Below, piece after piece: positions 51,685-61,060 of a stretch of 64,000 bases of DNA. The notes under the pieces are model-generated. The model was not told the origin of the DNA. It did not search any database and saw only the letters and a list, made by a program, of their open reading frames with translations. Position 1 is the first letter of the stretch. Each line of letters begins with the position of its first letter. The stretch is taken from positions 434,001 to 498,000 of the forward strand of contig NC_014306.1 of assembly GCF_000196615.1 (NCBI RefSeq). The letters are read 5' to 3'. The position numbers were made by a program, and so were the translations under genes. This DNA is from Erwinia billingiae Eb661 (GTDB lineage Bacteria; Pseudomonadota; Gammaproteobacteria; Enterobacterales; Enterobacteriaceae).

Positions 51685-53375
51685 GTCCTGCACTACAACG
51701 CACGTTGGCGGTGTGGATTGTCCTGCTGATCGCGGTGCTGCTCCTGCCACTTCCTCACTGGGTTGCCGTGCTGTTGCTGACTGCCGGGCTGGCGCTGCTG
51801 ATTGTCGTGATGGTGGCTTCCCGCCGTGTGGCTTTGAAGGGAACGGTATTCAGCTCGGATGACCTGCCGGATGCTGCTTATCGTCAACCGGTGGTGCTGG
51901 TTTGCGGCGACAGCCCCCAGGCCTGGCCGGAAGGAGCTGCGGTACTAACCGTGCCGCACGGTTGCTGGGTAAGGGTGGCAGAGAATCAGGCGCTTGACGT
52001 GGTAGCGCGTCAGCTACTCTCGCTGCGCCCGGAGTGGGGCCGACAGCTGTCGGTGATGGTCAGCATCTGTCCACAGCAGCAGCAGGATCACGAAGTACTC
52101 TCCAGCCGTCTGCTGGCACTGCGCTGGCAGGTTGGCCAACTGCGGCGTGAAAGCGGCTATTCACTGCCGCTGGTCCTCAATGCGCATGTGGGCAGTGCGC
52201 TGGTCAGTGAGTGCCTCTGGCAGACAAGGCTGGTGGGAGAACCCGTCAGCATGTGGCCCAACATTTCAGCTCGTTCCCCGTCTGACCGCTGGCTGGCCGC
52301 TGGCGGCAGCATGGCTCTGCAGCAGCAAGTGCTGATGAACAGCCTGACCGAGTGGTTCCGACAGGAGGTTATCGCGGTTTTAGCCGACAGCAATCCGGAT
52401 ATGCCATCGATTTACCCCGTATGTGTCGTCTGGGGGGTAAGCAGTTCATTTTGCACGGCACTGAAAACGTCCCTTTGGACGCGCTGGCTGCAACAGCAAA
52501 CCGGGCTGGTACAAGTGGCAGGCTGGCTACCGACCGAGGATGAGGACCTGACGCAGTCATCAATGCTGCCTGAGTTTGTCATGCGGCTTTTGCCAGAAGG
52601 TCGTGGTCTGACCCCGCGGCAGCGGGCATGCCGTGCTGCGCTGTGGACGTTGGTGTTAGGGGGCATCGTTGCATTCTGCTGCAGCGCCTGGAATAACCAT
52701 CGACTGCTGCAGCGCGTCACCTTTGATATTGCTCACTATGAGCGTATTGCCATGAACGATTACGTCGAGAAAGTGGCGGCGGTCAATGTGTTGCAGCGGG
52801 AGGTTGCTGAACTGGATGAGCATGCCCGTAACGGCGCTCCGATGCGGCTCGGCTTCGGCCTGTATCAGGGAGGACAGTTGCGTCTGCCGCTTCTGGATGC
52901 TATCCGCTCTTATATTCCGCCACCGGCCCCGTCGGTGGCGAAGGACACCCCTAAAATCGTGCGCCTGGACAGCCTGTCGCTCTTTGACACGGGCAAGGCG
53001 GTGCTTAAACCCGGTTCGCTGAAAATGCTGGTCACGGCACTGGTCGATATCAAAGCCCGCCCGGGCTGGCTGATTGTCGTCGCCGGACATACCGACAGCA
53101 CGGGCAACGTGCTGGCCAATCAGCAACTGTCGCTGACGCGCGCCGACGCGTTGCGCGACTGGATGCTGTCGACCAGCGACGTATCGCCAACCTGCTTTGC
53201 AGTACAGGGCTTCGGGGCTTCACGCCCGATAGCCACCAACGATACCCCGGCCGGTCGCGCGTTGAACCGCCGGGTCGAAATCAGTCTGGTGCCGCAGGCA
53301 GACGCCTGCCAGGCAGCAGCAACCCGAACGTCATCACAGGATGATGACACAACAGTAAGTTCTGATAAGGAGTAA
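51681..53375 (+). CDS. T6SS-associated OmpA-family membrane protein (TagL-like)
   Basis: A 564-residue inner-membrane protein with a C-terminal peptidoglycan-binding domain. Two helices lie at about 8-26 and 29-46, a cytoplasmic region follows, and a third helix is at about 322-340. The OmpA-like domain (about 430-545) has IVVAGHTDSTGNVLANQQLS and GRALNRRVEISL. It probably anchors the T6SS membrane complex to the cell wall, as TagL does for TssL proteins without their own OmpA domain. Confidence 0.9.
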   Translation: MSPALQRTLAVWIVLLIAVLLLPLPHWVAVLLLTAGLALLIVVMVASRRVALKGTVFSSDDLPDAAYRQPVVLVCGDSPQAWPEGAAVLTVPHGCWVRVAENQALDVVARQLLSLRPEWGRQLSVMVSICPQQQQDHEVLSSRLLALRWQVGQLRRESGYSLPLVLNAHVGSALVSECLWQTRLVGEPVSMWPNISARSPSDRWLAAGGSMALQQQVLMNSLTEWFRQEVIAVLADSNPDMPSIYPVCVVWGVSSSFCTALKTSLWTRWLQQQTGLVQVAGWLPTEDEDLTQSSMLPEFVMRLLPEGRGLTPRQRACRAALWTLVLGGIVAFCCSAWNNHRLLQRVTFDIAHYERIAMNDYVEKVAAVNVLQREVAELDEHARNGAPMRLGFGLYQGGQLRLPLLDAIRSYIPPPAPSVAKDTPKIVRLDSLSLFDTGKAVLKPGSLKMLVTALVDIKARPGWLIVVAGHTDSTGNVLANQQLSLTRADALRDWMLSTSDVSPTCFAVQGFGASRPIATNDTPAGRALNRRVEISLVPQADACQAAATRTSSQDDDTTVSSDKE

Positions 53376-53378
53376 CAC

Positions 53379-53870
53379 ATGGCAATTCCAGTCTATCTGT
53401 GGCTGAAAGACGACGGCGGTGCGGACATCAAAGGCTCCGTGGACGTGAAAGACCGTGAAGGCAGCATCGAAGTGGTGGCGCAGGAACACAACCTGTACAT
53501 CCCGACCGACAACAACACCGGCAAGCTGACCGGGACCCGCGTGCACACGCCGTTCCTGTTCACCAAGGAAATCGACTCATCCAGCCCGTACCTCTACAAG
53601 GCGGTCACCACCGGTCAGACCCTGAAATCCGCCGAGTTCAAGTGGTACCGCATCAACGATGCCGGTCAGGAAGTGGAGTATTTCAACACCCGGCTTGAGA
53701 ACGTCAAGCTGGTGAAAGTCGCGCCGCTGATGCACGACATCAAGGATGCGTCGAAAGAGAAGCACAACCACCTGGAGCGCATTGAACTGCGCTACGAAAA
53801 AATCACCTGGACCTACAAAGACGGCAACATCATTCATTCCGATTCATGGAACGAACGCACCACCGCTTAA
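53379..53870 (+). CDS. hcp: T6SS tube protein Hcp
   Basis: A 163-residue Hcp that stacks as hexamers into the inner tube and is secreted. It starts with AIPVYLWLKDDGGADIKGSV, typical of the family, and has the TPFLFTKEIDSSSPYLYKAV strand region and WTYKDGNIIHSDSWNE at the end. AAGGAG lies in the end of the upstream gene. It is followed by a strong terminator, which would raise its level relative to downstream genes. Confidence 0.95.
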   Translation: MAIPVYLWLKDDGGADIKGSVDVKDREGSIEVVAQEHNLYIPTDNNTGKLTGTRVHTPFLFTKEIDSSSPYLYKAVTTGQTLKSAEFKWYRINDAGQEVEYFNTRLENVKLVKVAPLMHDIKDASKEKHNHLERIELRYEKITWTYKDGNIIHSDSWNERTTA

Positions 53871-54005
53871 TTACCCGTCATTCTTCGCGCCGCAGGTGCG
53901 TTGGCTACGTTTGCCGGCCCGGGTCACAGAGTTATCTCTGCTCCCGGGGACCTGCTCACTTGCCGCCTTCCTGCGCCACGAATTATTTAGGGTAATGGTT
54001 TATCT

Positions 54006-54030
54006 GCAGGCGGTTCGCCGCCTGCTTTTT
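54006..54030 (+). terminator. Intrinsic terminator between hcp and clpV
   Basis: GCAGGCGG and CCGCCTGC form a perfect 8-bp stem (54006-54013, 54018-54025) with a TTCG loop and five T residues. It lies inside the otherwise continuous T6SS operon, 136 bases after the hcp stop. Confidence 0.9.
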
Positions 54031-54165
54031 CAGTTATTTCCGTTCTGCGAACGCGCTGACCAGAAATAATTTTATCCGCAAGTGTGACCTTATGGGCCTT
54101 GGTTCCTGCTTCAGGAAATGGCTATGGGCGGTAGCGTGCCGCCATCCTACTCAGAGAGTGAAAAC

Positions 54166-56832
54166 ATGGAAAACCAGTCAGCCGTTCTTTTACGTCGTTT
54201 AAACCCGTTCTGCGCCCGCGCGCTGGAAGCGGCCGCTTCGCTGTGCCAGACCCGCGCCCACAGTGAGGTCTGCACTGAGCACCTGCTGCTTAAGCTGCTG
54301 GAGCAGGGCGAGGGCGACATCACCGTGCTGGCCCGGCGCTACGAGTGGGATATGGACGGCATCTGGCAGGCGCTGCTGGGCTGGCTGGATAACGTGCCGC
54401 GCTCGGTCCGCACCCGCCCGCAGCTCGCCGGCCCCCTGCTGGCGCTGATTAAGCAGGCCTGGCTGATTGCCTCGCTGGAAGATGACGACGCCCACATCCG
54501 CAGCCATCACCTGCTGGCGGCGCTGACGGATAAGCCGTCGCTGGTCAGCTGCGAAGGCCTGTGGCCGCTGCTGAGCCTCACGCGCGCCCAGCTGGATCGC
54601 CTGCGCCCGCTGCTGGACGCGCAGTCCGACGAGCGCCCGGAAGTGCAGCAGCAGGAGAGCCTGAGCCCGTCGCCTTCAACGCTGGGCGATGCGGATGCTC
54701 CGGCTAAAAAGGATGGCGGCAGCCCGGCCGGCGATGCGCTGAGCGAGGCGCTGCAGGCCGCGCTCGACAAATTCACCCTCGACGTCACCGCCAAAGCGCT
54801 GGCGGGAAGCATCGACCCGGTCTTTGGCCGCGACACGGAAATCCGCCAGATGGTCGACATCCTCTCGCGCCGCCGCAAGAACAACCCGATTCTGGTCGGC
54901 GAACCCGGCGTCGGCAAAACCGCGCTGGTGGAAGGGCTGGCGCTGCGTATCAGCGAGGGCAACGTGCCCGACAGCCTGAAAACCGTCAGCGTGCGTACCC
55001 TCGACCTTGGCCTGCTGCAGGCCGGCGCGGGGGTGAAGGGCGAGTTTGAGCAGCGGCTGAAGAATGTGATTGAGGCCGTGCAGCGGTCGCCGGCGCCGGT
55101 GCTGCTGTTTATCGACGAGGCGCACACCATTATCGGCGCGGGCAACCAGGCGGGCGGCGCCGACGCCGCCAACCTGCTGAAGCCGGCGCTGGCGCGCGGC
55201 GAGCTGCGCACCATCGCCGCCACCACCTGGAGCGAGTACAAGCAGTATTTCGAGAAGGATGCCGCGCTGGAGCGCCGCTTCCAGATGATAAAAGTCGACG
55301 AGCCGGACGACGAAACCGCCTGCCTGATGCTGCGCGGCCTGAAGTCGCGCTACGCGCAGCACCACGGCGTGCATATCACCGATGCCGCGGTGAAAGCGGC
55401 GGTCAGCCTGTCGCGACGCTACCTGACGGGCCGCCAACTGCCGGACAAGGCGGTGGACCTGCTGGATACCGCCGCCGCGCGGGTGCGCATGAGCCTCGAC
55501 ACCGTGCCGGAGGCCATCACCCTGCTGAACGCGCGGCTGACCGCGCTGGCTCTGGAAGCGCAGGCGCTGACGGACGATATCGCCGCCGGCAGCGCGCAGC
55601 ATGACGAACGCCTGCGCGCCATCGCCGCCACCCGCGCCGGACTGGAAGCGCAGCGCGGGCAGCAGGAAGCGCATTTCGCCGCGCAGCAGGCGCTGGCGCA
55701 GCAGCTGATGGCCGGCCGCCAGGAACAACGGCCGCAGGCGGAGATTGCCGCGCTTCAGCAGCAGCTGGAAGCCCAGCAGCAGCAGGACGCGCTGATTCAG
55801 GTGGACGTGGATACCCGCACCGTTGCCAACGTGATTGCCGACTGGACCGGCGTGCCGCTCTCCGCACTGATGAAGGACGAGCAGACCGGCCTGCTCGGCC
55901 TGGAAGCGGAAATCGGCAGGCGCGTGGTCGGGCAGGACGTGCCGCTGAACGCCATCGCGCAACGGCTGCGCGCCGCCAAAACCGGGCTGACCGCCGAAAA
56001 CGGTCCGCAGGGCGTGTTCCTGCTGGTCGGGCCGAGCGGCACCGGCAAAACCGGGAGCGCGCTGGCGCTGGCCGACGTGCTGTACGGCGGCGAAAGGTCG
56101 CTGATCACCCTCAATCTCTCCGAGTACCAGGAGCCGCACACCGTCTCGCAGCTGAAGGGTTCGCCTCCGGGCTACGTCGGTTACGGCCAGGGCGGCATCC
56201 TGACCGAAGCGGTGCGTAAGCGGCCTTACAGCGTGGTGCTGCTGGATGAGGTGGAGAAGGCGCACCGCGACGTGCTGAACCTGTTCTACCAGGTGTTTGA
56301 CCGGGGCTTTATGCGCGACGGCGAAGGGCGCGAAATCGACTTTCGCAACACGGTTATCCTGATGACCTCAAACCTCGGCAGCGACGCGATTATGCAGCTG
56401 CTGGCGGAAAACCCGCAGGCCACGGAAGGGGATTTGCAGGAGCTGCTGCGCCCGACGCTGCGCGACCACTTCCAGCCCGCGCTGCTGGCCCGCTTCCAGA
56501 CCGTTATCTACCGGCCGCTGGGGGCAGAGGCGATGCGCACCATCGTCGGCATGAAGCTCGACCAGATCAGCCAGCGGCTGGCGCGCCACTATGGCCTGAA
56601 AACCACCCTCGGCGACGGCCTGTCAGCGGCCCTGACCGCCGCCTGCCTGCTGCCGGACACCGGCGCGCGCAATATCGACAGCCTGCTGAATCAGCAGGTC
56701 CTGCCGGTGCTGAGCCAGCAGCTGTTGCAGCACATGGCCGTGAAACAGAAGCCGCAGCACCTGACGCTGGACTGGGATGATGAAGAAGGGATTGTTCTGG
56801 CGTTCGATACAAAAAAGGAAGGTGAAGAATGA
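54166..56832 (+). CDS. clpV: T6SS sheath-disassembly ATPase ClpV (TssH)
   Basis: A Clp/Hsp100 AAA+ ATPase of 888 residues that recycles the contracted TssBC sheath. The N-domain (1 to about 150) is followed by two AAA+ domains: Walker A GEPGVGKT (245-252) with LLFIDEAHT, then GPSGTGKT (622-629) with VVLLDEVEKAH. A coiled middle domain rich in Gln/Ala lies at about 455-545. The ATG at 54166 is preferred over 54118 because the latter lies in a poorly conserved extension. The stop overlaps vgrG by 4 bases. Confidence 0.95.
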   Translation: MENQSAVLLRRLNPFCARALEAAASLCQTRAHSEVCTEHLLLKLLEQGEGDITVLARRYEWDMDGIWQALLGWLDNVPRSVRTRPQLAGPLLALIKQAWLIASLEDDDAHIRSHHLLAALTDKPSLVSCEGLWPLLSLTRAQLDRLRPLLDAQSDERPEVQQQESLSPSPSTLGDADAPAKKDGGSPAGDALSEALQAALDKFTLDVTAKALAGSIDPVFGRDTEIRQMVDILSRRRKNNPILVGEPGVGKTALVEGLALRISEGNVPDSLKTVSVRTLDLGLLQAGAGVKGEFEQRLKNVIEAVQRSPAPVLLFIDEAHTIIGAGNQAGGADAANLLKPALARGELRTIAATTWSEYKQYFEKDAALERRFQMIKVDEPDDETACLMLRGLKSRYAQHHGVHITDAAVKAAVSLSRRYLTGRQLPDKAVDLLDTAAARVRMSLDTVPEAITLLNARLTALALEAQALTDDIAAGSAQHDERLRAIAATRAGLEAQRGQQEAHFAAQQALAQQLMAGRQEQRPQAEIAALQQQLEAQQQQDALIQVDVDTRTVANVIADWTGVPLSALMKDEQTGLLGLEAEIGRRVVGQDVPLNAIAQRLRAAKTGLTAENGPQGVFLLVGPSGTGKTGSALALADVLYGGERSLITLNLSEYQEPHTVSQLKGSPPGYVGYGQGGILTEAVRKRPYSVVLLDEVEKAHRDVLNLFYQVFDRGFMRDGEGREIDFRNTVILMTSNLGSDAIMQLLAENPQATEGDLQELLRPTLRDHFQPALLARFQTVIYRPLGAEAMRTIVGMKLDQISQRLARHYGLKTTLGDGLSAALTAACLLPDTGARNIDSLLNQQVLPVLSQQLLQHMAVKQKPQHLTLDWDDEEGIVLAFDTKKEGEE

Positions 56833-59330
56833 GCATAAATCCGGTCTCTTTTTATAGCCACAGCCACCACCTGCTGGCGGTCCGCAACAGCACGTCTCAA
56901 CCCGACGTGCTGGCCTTCAGGGGTGAAGAACGTCTGAGCGAGCCGTTCAGATGGCGCGTGGAGTTCACCAGCGCCGATCACGCCATCACGCGCGAGGCAA
57001 TGCTAATGAAACCGGCCTCGCTGACCCTGCAGGCTCCGGTTGATCAGGGCTGGGGCATCAGGGTGCAGCAGCCGGTGCGCGTGGTGCAGGGAGTGGTGAT
57101 CGGCTTTGAGCGCCTCAGTACCAGCGCCGATCAGACCCACTATACCGTCACCCTGCAACCGCGGCTGGCGCTACTGTCGCGCAGCCGTCAGAACGCCATC
57201 TATCAGGACCTGTCGGTGCCGCAGATAGTCGAGAAAATCCTGCGTGAGCGCCACGGGATGCGCGGTCAGGACTTTGTCTTCACGCTGAGCAACGAGTACC
57301 CGCGCCGCGAGCAGGTAATGCAGTACGGCGAGGACGATCTGGCGTTTATCACCCGATTGCTGGGTGAGGTAGGCATCTGGTTCCGCTTCACCACCGACAC
57401 GCGCCTGCAGATCGACGTGGTTGAGTTCTATGACGGTCAGCAGGGCCATGTTAAAGGGCTGACGCTGCCTGCCGTTCCACCTTCCGGCATGCACGATGCG
57501 GCTGTCGATTCGGTGTGGGATCTTGCCAGCCGCTTTACGGTGGTGGAAAAAAGCGTCAGCGGGCGCGATTACAACTACCGCAACGCCAGCGTAGATATGA
57601 ACGTGCAGGTCGATGTGACTGGCGGTGACGACACCACCTACGGTGAGTCCTATCGCTGGGCGGACAACTACCTTGCGCCGGGCGATGGTTACAGCCATAA
57701 CCCGACTCCGGAGAGTGGGGCTTTCTATGCCCGCCTGCGTCACGAGCGCTACCTGAACGGCCAGACGCGGGTGGCGGCAGTCACCACTTGTCCGGCGCTG
57801 GCCCCTGGCTGCGAGCTGAAGGTCAGCGGGGAGGAGGAGGTCAGCGAGGTGTTCCGCAGCGGGGTGCTGGTCACCGCCATCGTCAGCACTGCGCGGCGCG
57901 ACCGCAGCTTTGAAACCGCCTTTGACGGTATTCCGCTGAACAATCGCTACGGCTTCCGCCCGGTGTCGCAGCCGCATCCCGTGATGGCGGGTACGCTCCC
58001 GGCGCGCGTCACCAGTACCACCGTCAACGATCAATACGGCCATATCGACCGCGACGGTCGCTACCGCGTCAACATGCTGTTTGACCGTGCGGGCTGGGAA
58101 ACAGGCTTTGAAAGCCTGTGGGTTCGTCAGGCGCGTCCCTATGCGGGCGACACATATGGCCTGCACCTGCCGCTGCTGGCGGGTACTGAAGTGGCCATCG
58201 CCTTCGAGCACGGCAACCCGGACCGGCCATATATTGCCGGGGTGCTACACGACTCGGCGCATGGCGACCACGTCACCATCCGCAATTACAAACGCAATGT
58301 GCTGCGCACGCCGAAGAACAACAAATTGCGCCTCGACGACACGGCGGGCCAGGAGCATATCAAGCTCAGCACCGAATACGGCGGCAAAAGTCAGCTGAAT
58401 CTCGGTCACCTGGTCGACAGCGAGAAGCAGAAGCGCGGCGAAGGGTTTGAGCTGCGCAGCGACAGCTGGGGCAGCATCCGTGCAGAAAAGGGGCTACTGA
58501 TAACGGCAGATGGCCAGCAAAGGGCGCAGGGCCAGCAGCTGGAGATGCAGGCAGCACTGAGCCAGTTACAGCAGGCGCTGTCGCAGGCGCAGGCGCTAAG
58601 CAGTGCGGTAGAAGAGGCCAAGGCCGAACTGGCAGATATTCAGTCACAAAAAGACCTGCTGGCAGAGAGTCTGACCGAGCTGAAAAAGTCGGCATTATTA
58701 CTGAGCGCGCCGGCGGGTATTGCCCAGGCTACCCCGGCCAGCCTGCAGCTTGCGGCGGGTGAAAATATTATCAGCACCAGCGGCAAAAACACCGACTTTA
58801 GCGTAGTGAAAAACTTCACCCTGGCGGCGGGTGAAGCCATCAGTCTGTTTGCAAACAAGATGGGGATGAAACTCTTTGCCAGCCGGGGAAAAGTGGAAAT
58901 CCAGGCTCAGAGTGATGAGATGACGCTGGATGCCCTTAAGGATATCCGTATCTCCAGCAGCGAAGGAAAACTGCTTATCAGTGCGAAGCAGGAAATTATC
59001 TTAACCAGCGGTGGCGGATATATTCGCATCGCGGACGGATCAATAGAGTGTGGTGCGCCAGACAACATCGTTGAGCGTGCGACGGTGTGGCAAAAGTTTG
59101 CTGGGCAAAGCTTCAACGTGGCGGCCCAGCAATGGAGTACCAGTGATTTTGCGGTAACGCCAACGGTTTTGCGCCTTTCTGACCGCTCTCCCGTGGCGAG
59201 GCAGCAGTTAAGTTTGAAAAATGCAGACGGCAGCCAGTCTGCCCTGCCAACCTCGGCATCGGGGGCGGTGGATACGCAGAACAGCGTCAGTATTGATTCT
59301 CTCAGCGCGACCCTGCCAAAAAAAAGCTAA
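56829..59330 (+). CDS. vgrG: T6SS spike protein VgrG (TssI) with DUF2345 and coiled C-terminal region
   Basis: The trimeric spike tip, 833 residues. The gp27/gp5-like core occupies about 1-530 (for example FRGEERLSEPFRWRVEF, YPRREQVMQYGEDDLAFITRLL, FEHGNPDRPYIAGVLHD). A Gln/Leu/Ala-rich predicted coiled coil lies at about 565-618, followed by a DUF2345-type beta-helix (about 640-760) and a short tail. No enzymatic domain is fused, so it is a structural VgrG that may carry the adjacent lipase and the PAAR tip. Confidence 0.94.
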   Translation: MSINPVSFYSHSHHLLAVRNSTSQPDVLAFRGEERLSEPFRWRVEFTSADHAITREAMLMKPASLTLQAPVDQGWGIRVQQPVRVVQGVVIGFERLSTSADQTHYTVTLQPRLALLSRSRQNAIYQDLSVPQIVEKILRERHGMRGQDFVFTLSNEYPRREQVMQYGEDDLAFITRLLGEVGIWFRFTTDTRLQIDVVEFYDGQQGHVKGLTLPAVPPSGMHDAAVDSVWDLASRFTVVEKSVSGRDYNYRNASVDMNVQVDVTGGDDTTYGESYRWADNYLAPGDGYSHNPTPESGAFYARLRHERYLNGQTRVAAVTTCPALAPGCELKVSGEEEVSEVFRSGVLVTAIVSTARRDRSFETAFDGIPLNNRYGFRPVSQPHPVMAGTLPARVTSTTVNDQYGHIDRDGRYRVNMLFDRAGWETGFESLWVRQARPYAGDTYGLHLPLLAGTEVAIAFEHGNPDRPYIAGVLHDSAHGDHVTIRNYKRNVLRTPKNNKLRLDDTAGQEHIKLSTEYGGKSQLNLGHLVDSEKQKRGEGFELRSDSWGSIRAEKGLLITADGQQRAQGQQLEMQAALSQLQQALSQAQALSSAVEEAKAELADIQSQKDLLAESLTELKKSALLLSAPAGIAQATPASLQLAAGENIISTSGKNTDFSVVKNFTLAAGEAISLFANKMGMKLFASRGKVEIQAQSDEMTLDALKDIRISSSEGKLLISAKQEIILTSGGGYIRIADGSIECGAPDNIVERATVWQKFAGQSFNVAAQQWSTSDFAVTPTVLRLSDRSPVARQQLSLKNADGSQSALPTSASGAVDTQNSVSIDSLSATLPKKS

Positions 59331-59389
59331 GGGAAGGCGCCAGCCGGCGTAACGATAAAGTCAGCATCTGAACGAAAAGGACGGAACGA

Positions 59390-61060
59390 ATGGCGGAAGA
59401 AAAAACTGCGGGTGCCGGTGACGGTCAGCCATCAACCTGCATATTGCCTGAGTGGGAGCATAACGGTCTGGTTAAATGGAAGGGGATTCAAAACCAGAAG
59501 AAATCACTGGACGCTCAGGTGGTGTTGCTGCAGCCACCCATCAGGGTTATTCCGGTTATTTTTCTCCCCGGGGTGATGGGGACTAATTTGATGTCAGATG
59601 GTTCTTCAAAAAGAGAACAACCTATCTGGCGTGGCGACAGTGAGGTTGGCGTATATTTCAAGTGGGCAGGACAAGATGGTAACCGCAGAAGAAAGCTGTT
59701 AAGCCCGGATACCACAAAGGTGGATAACCGTGGCGATATTAATCAAAACATCTATTCTCCATTTTCTGATGACGGAAACCTGTTTCCAACCCGGCGGGAG
59801 CGCGGCTGGGGCGGGGTCTTATCCTTCAGCTATGGAAAGTTTTTAAGCGTCTTTCAGGGCGCATTGCTGGATGACTGGCAGCGGGACATGGTGAATTACG
59901 CAGCGCGCGTCGGGGGAAAGGGTGGGATCTTAAGCCAGCTGGTTGGGGCGCGCCTGTCGGAAGATAAAGCGACGAAAATCGCCGATGAATCGGTGATGAC
60001 GCAGCAGGAGCTTGACCACTTCAGGAATTTTCTGTTTCCGCTGCACGTCTATGGCTACAACTGGCTGCAGGATAATAAAACCTCGGCCGAAGGCCTGGTA
60101 GATTACATTGAAGAGGTGATTGACCTCTATACTCACCAGCACTGTCACGGCATGGCGTTTCCCGCCGGGCAGGAGAAAGTTATTATCGTCACCCACTCCA
60201 TGGGGGGGCTGGTGGCGCGCTATGCGTCGCAGATTTCAGGGGCGCAGGATAAAATCCTGGGGATAGTGCACGGCGTTATTCCGGACATCGGTTCCCCCGC
60301 GGCATATCGCCGCATGAAGGTCGGGGCAAAACAGGAGGGAATGGCGGGTGCCGTGCTGGGCAATACGGCGCAGGAGCTGATGCCGGTACTGGCCCGCGCC
60401 CCGGCACCTCTGCAGCTGTTGCCCTCCGCCAAATATCTCGGTGGGGCGCCCTGGCTGACGGTGGAAGGAGGCAACGAAGATGGTACAGATATAAAACTAC
60501 CCAAAAGGCGGGATCCGTTCAGTGAGATCTACCTGAATGAAACCCTGTGGTGCCGCCTGTATGAGGCCGACATCATCGATAAGGATGCTGCGGAAATTAA
60601 ACGCAACTGGAATGCATACAGCGATCTTATTAGTAAAGCGGTACAGCGATTTATTGAAAAATTAGACAATAAATATCATCCCAATACTTATGCGTTTTAT
60701 GGTCATAAAATAGGCTCTGACGGTACGCTCAGCTGGAACAGAATCACCCAGGTTTATCTGAAAAAAACAGGTGATAATGACTTAAAACTGCCCAATAACT
60801 ACCGGGAAGTCCCTCTACCGCCTCACGGCGCTCAAGTCTACCGTCTCGGCTCGTCCAATACGCCGGGTGATGGAACGGTCCCGGTGGAATCCCTCAACGC
60901 CATACGCCAAAGCCGCAGCATCAAAAGCGTGCTGGCAACCAATGTTGACCATCAGGGCGCCTATAACGTAAACAGCCTGAACGATATTCCAAACAAACCA
61001 GCCCTGAAATTTACCCTGCGGGCGATTGTTAAAATGGTTCAGGAGGTCCCGGTCCCATGA
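59390..61060 (+). CDS. T6SS lipase effector, Tle4-like
   Basis: A putative antibacterial phospholipase of 556 residues, alpha/beta-hydrolase fold with PGAP1-like features. The oxyanion region is FLPGVMGTNLM (58-68). The nucleophile is Ser270 in VTHSMGGLVAR; the first Gly of GxSxG is replaced by Thr, as I recall for Tle4-type proteins. The probable acid is Asp494 (GDGTVPV) and the base His521 (VDHQGAYN). There is no signal peptide, consistent with delivery by the VgrG/Hcp apparatus. Two immunity-like genes follow, the first overlapping its stop by 4 bases. Confidence 0.88.
   Translation: MAEEKTAGAGDGQPSTCILPEWEHNGLVKWKGIQNQKKSLDAQVVLLQPPIRVIPVIFLPGVMGTNLMSDGSSKREQPIWRGDSEVGVYFKWAGQDGNRRRKLLSPDTTKVDNRGDINQNIYSPFSDDGNLFPTRRERGWGGVLSFSYGKFLSVFQGALLDDWQRDMVNYAARVGGKGGILSQLVGARLSEDKATKIADESVMTQQELDHFRNFLFPLHVYGYNWLQDNKTSAEGLVDYIEEVIDLYTHQHCHGMAFPAGQEKVIIVTHSMGGLVARYASQISGAQDKILGIVHGVIPDIGSPAAYRRMKVGAKQEGMAGAVLGNTAQELMPVLARAPAPLQLLPSAKYLGGAPWLTVEGGNEDGTDIKLPKRRDPFSEIYLNETLWCRLYEADIIDKDAAEIKRNWNAYSDLISKAVQRFIEKLDNKYHPNTYAFYGHKIGSDGTLSWNRITQVYLKKTGDNDLKLPNNYREVPLPPHGAQVYRLGSSNTPGDGTVPVESLNAIRQSRSIKSVLATNVDHQGAYNVNSLNDIPNKPALKFTLRAIVKMVQEVPVP

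Noticed and set aside
53746..54069. Plus-strand frame of 107 codons after hcp
   Set aside because: Starts inside hcp in another frame and extends through the intrinsic terminator.
54676..56265. Long minus-strand open frame (529 codons) opposite clpV
   Set aside because: It lies wholly within a gene with unmistakable AAA+ motifs; its composition is the reverse-complement shadow of GC-rich codons and it has no domain or ribosome site.
57171..58211. Minus-strand open frame of 346 codons opposite vgrG
   Set aside because: The plus frame is continuous VgrG; nothing supports the antisense protein.
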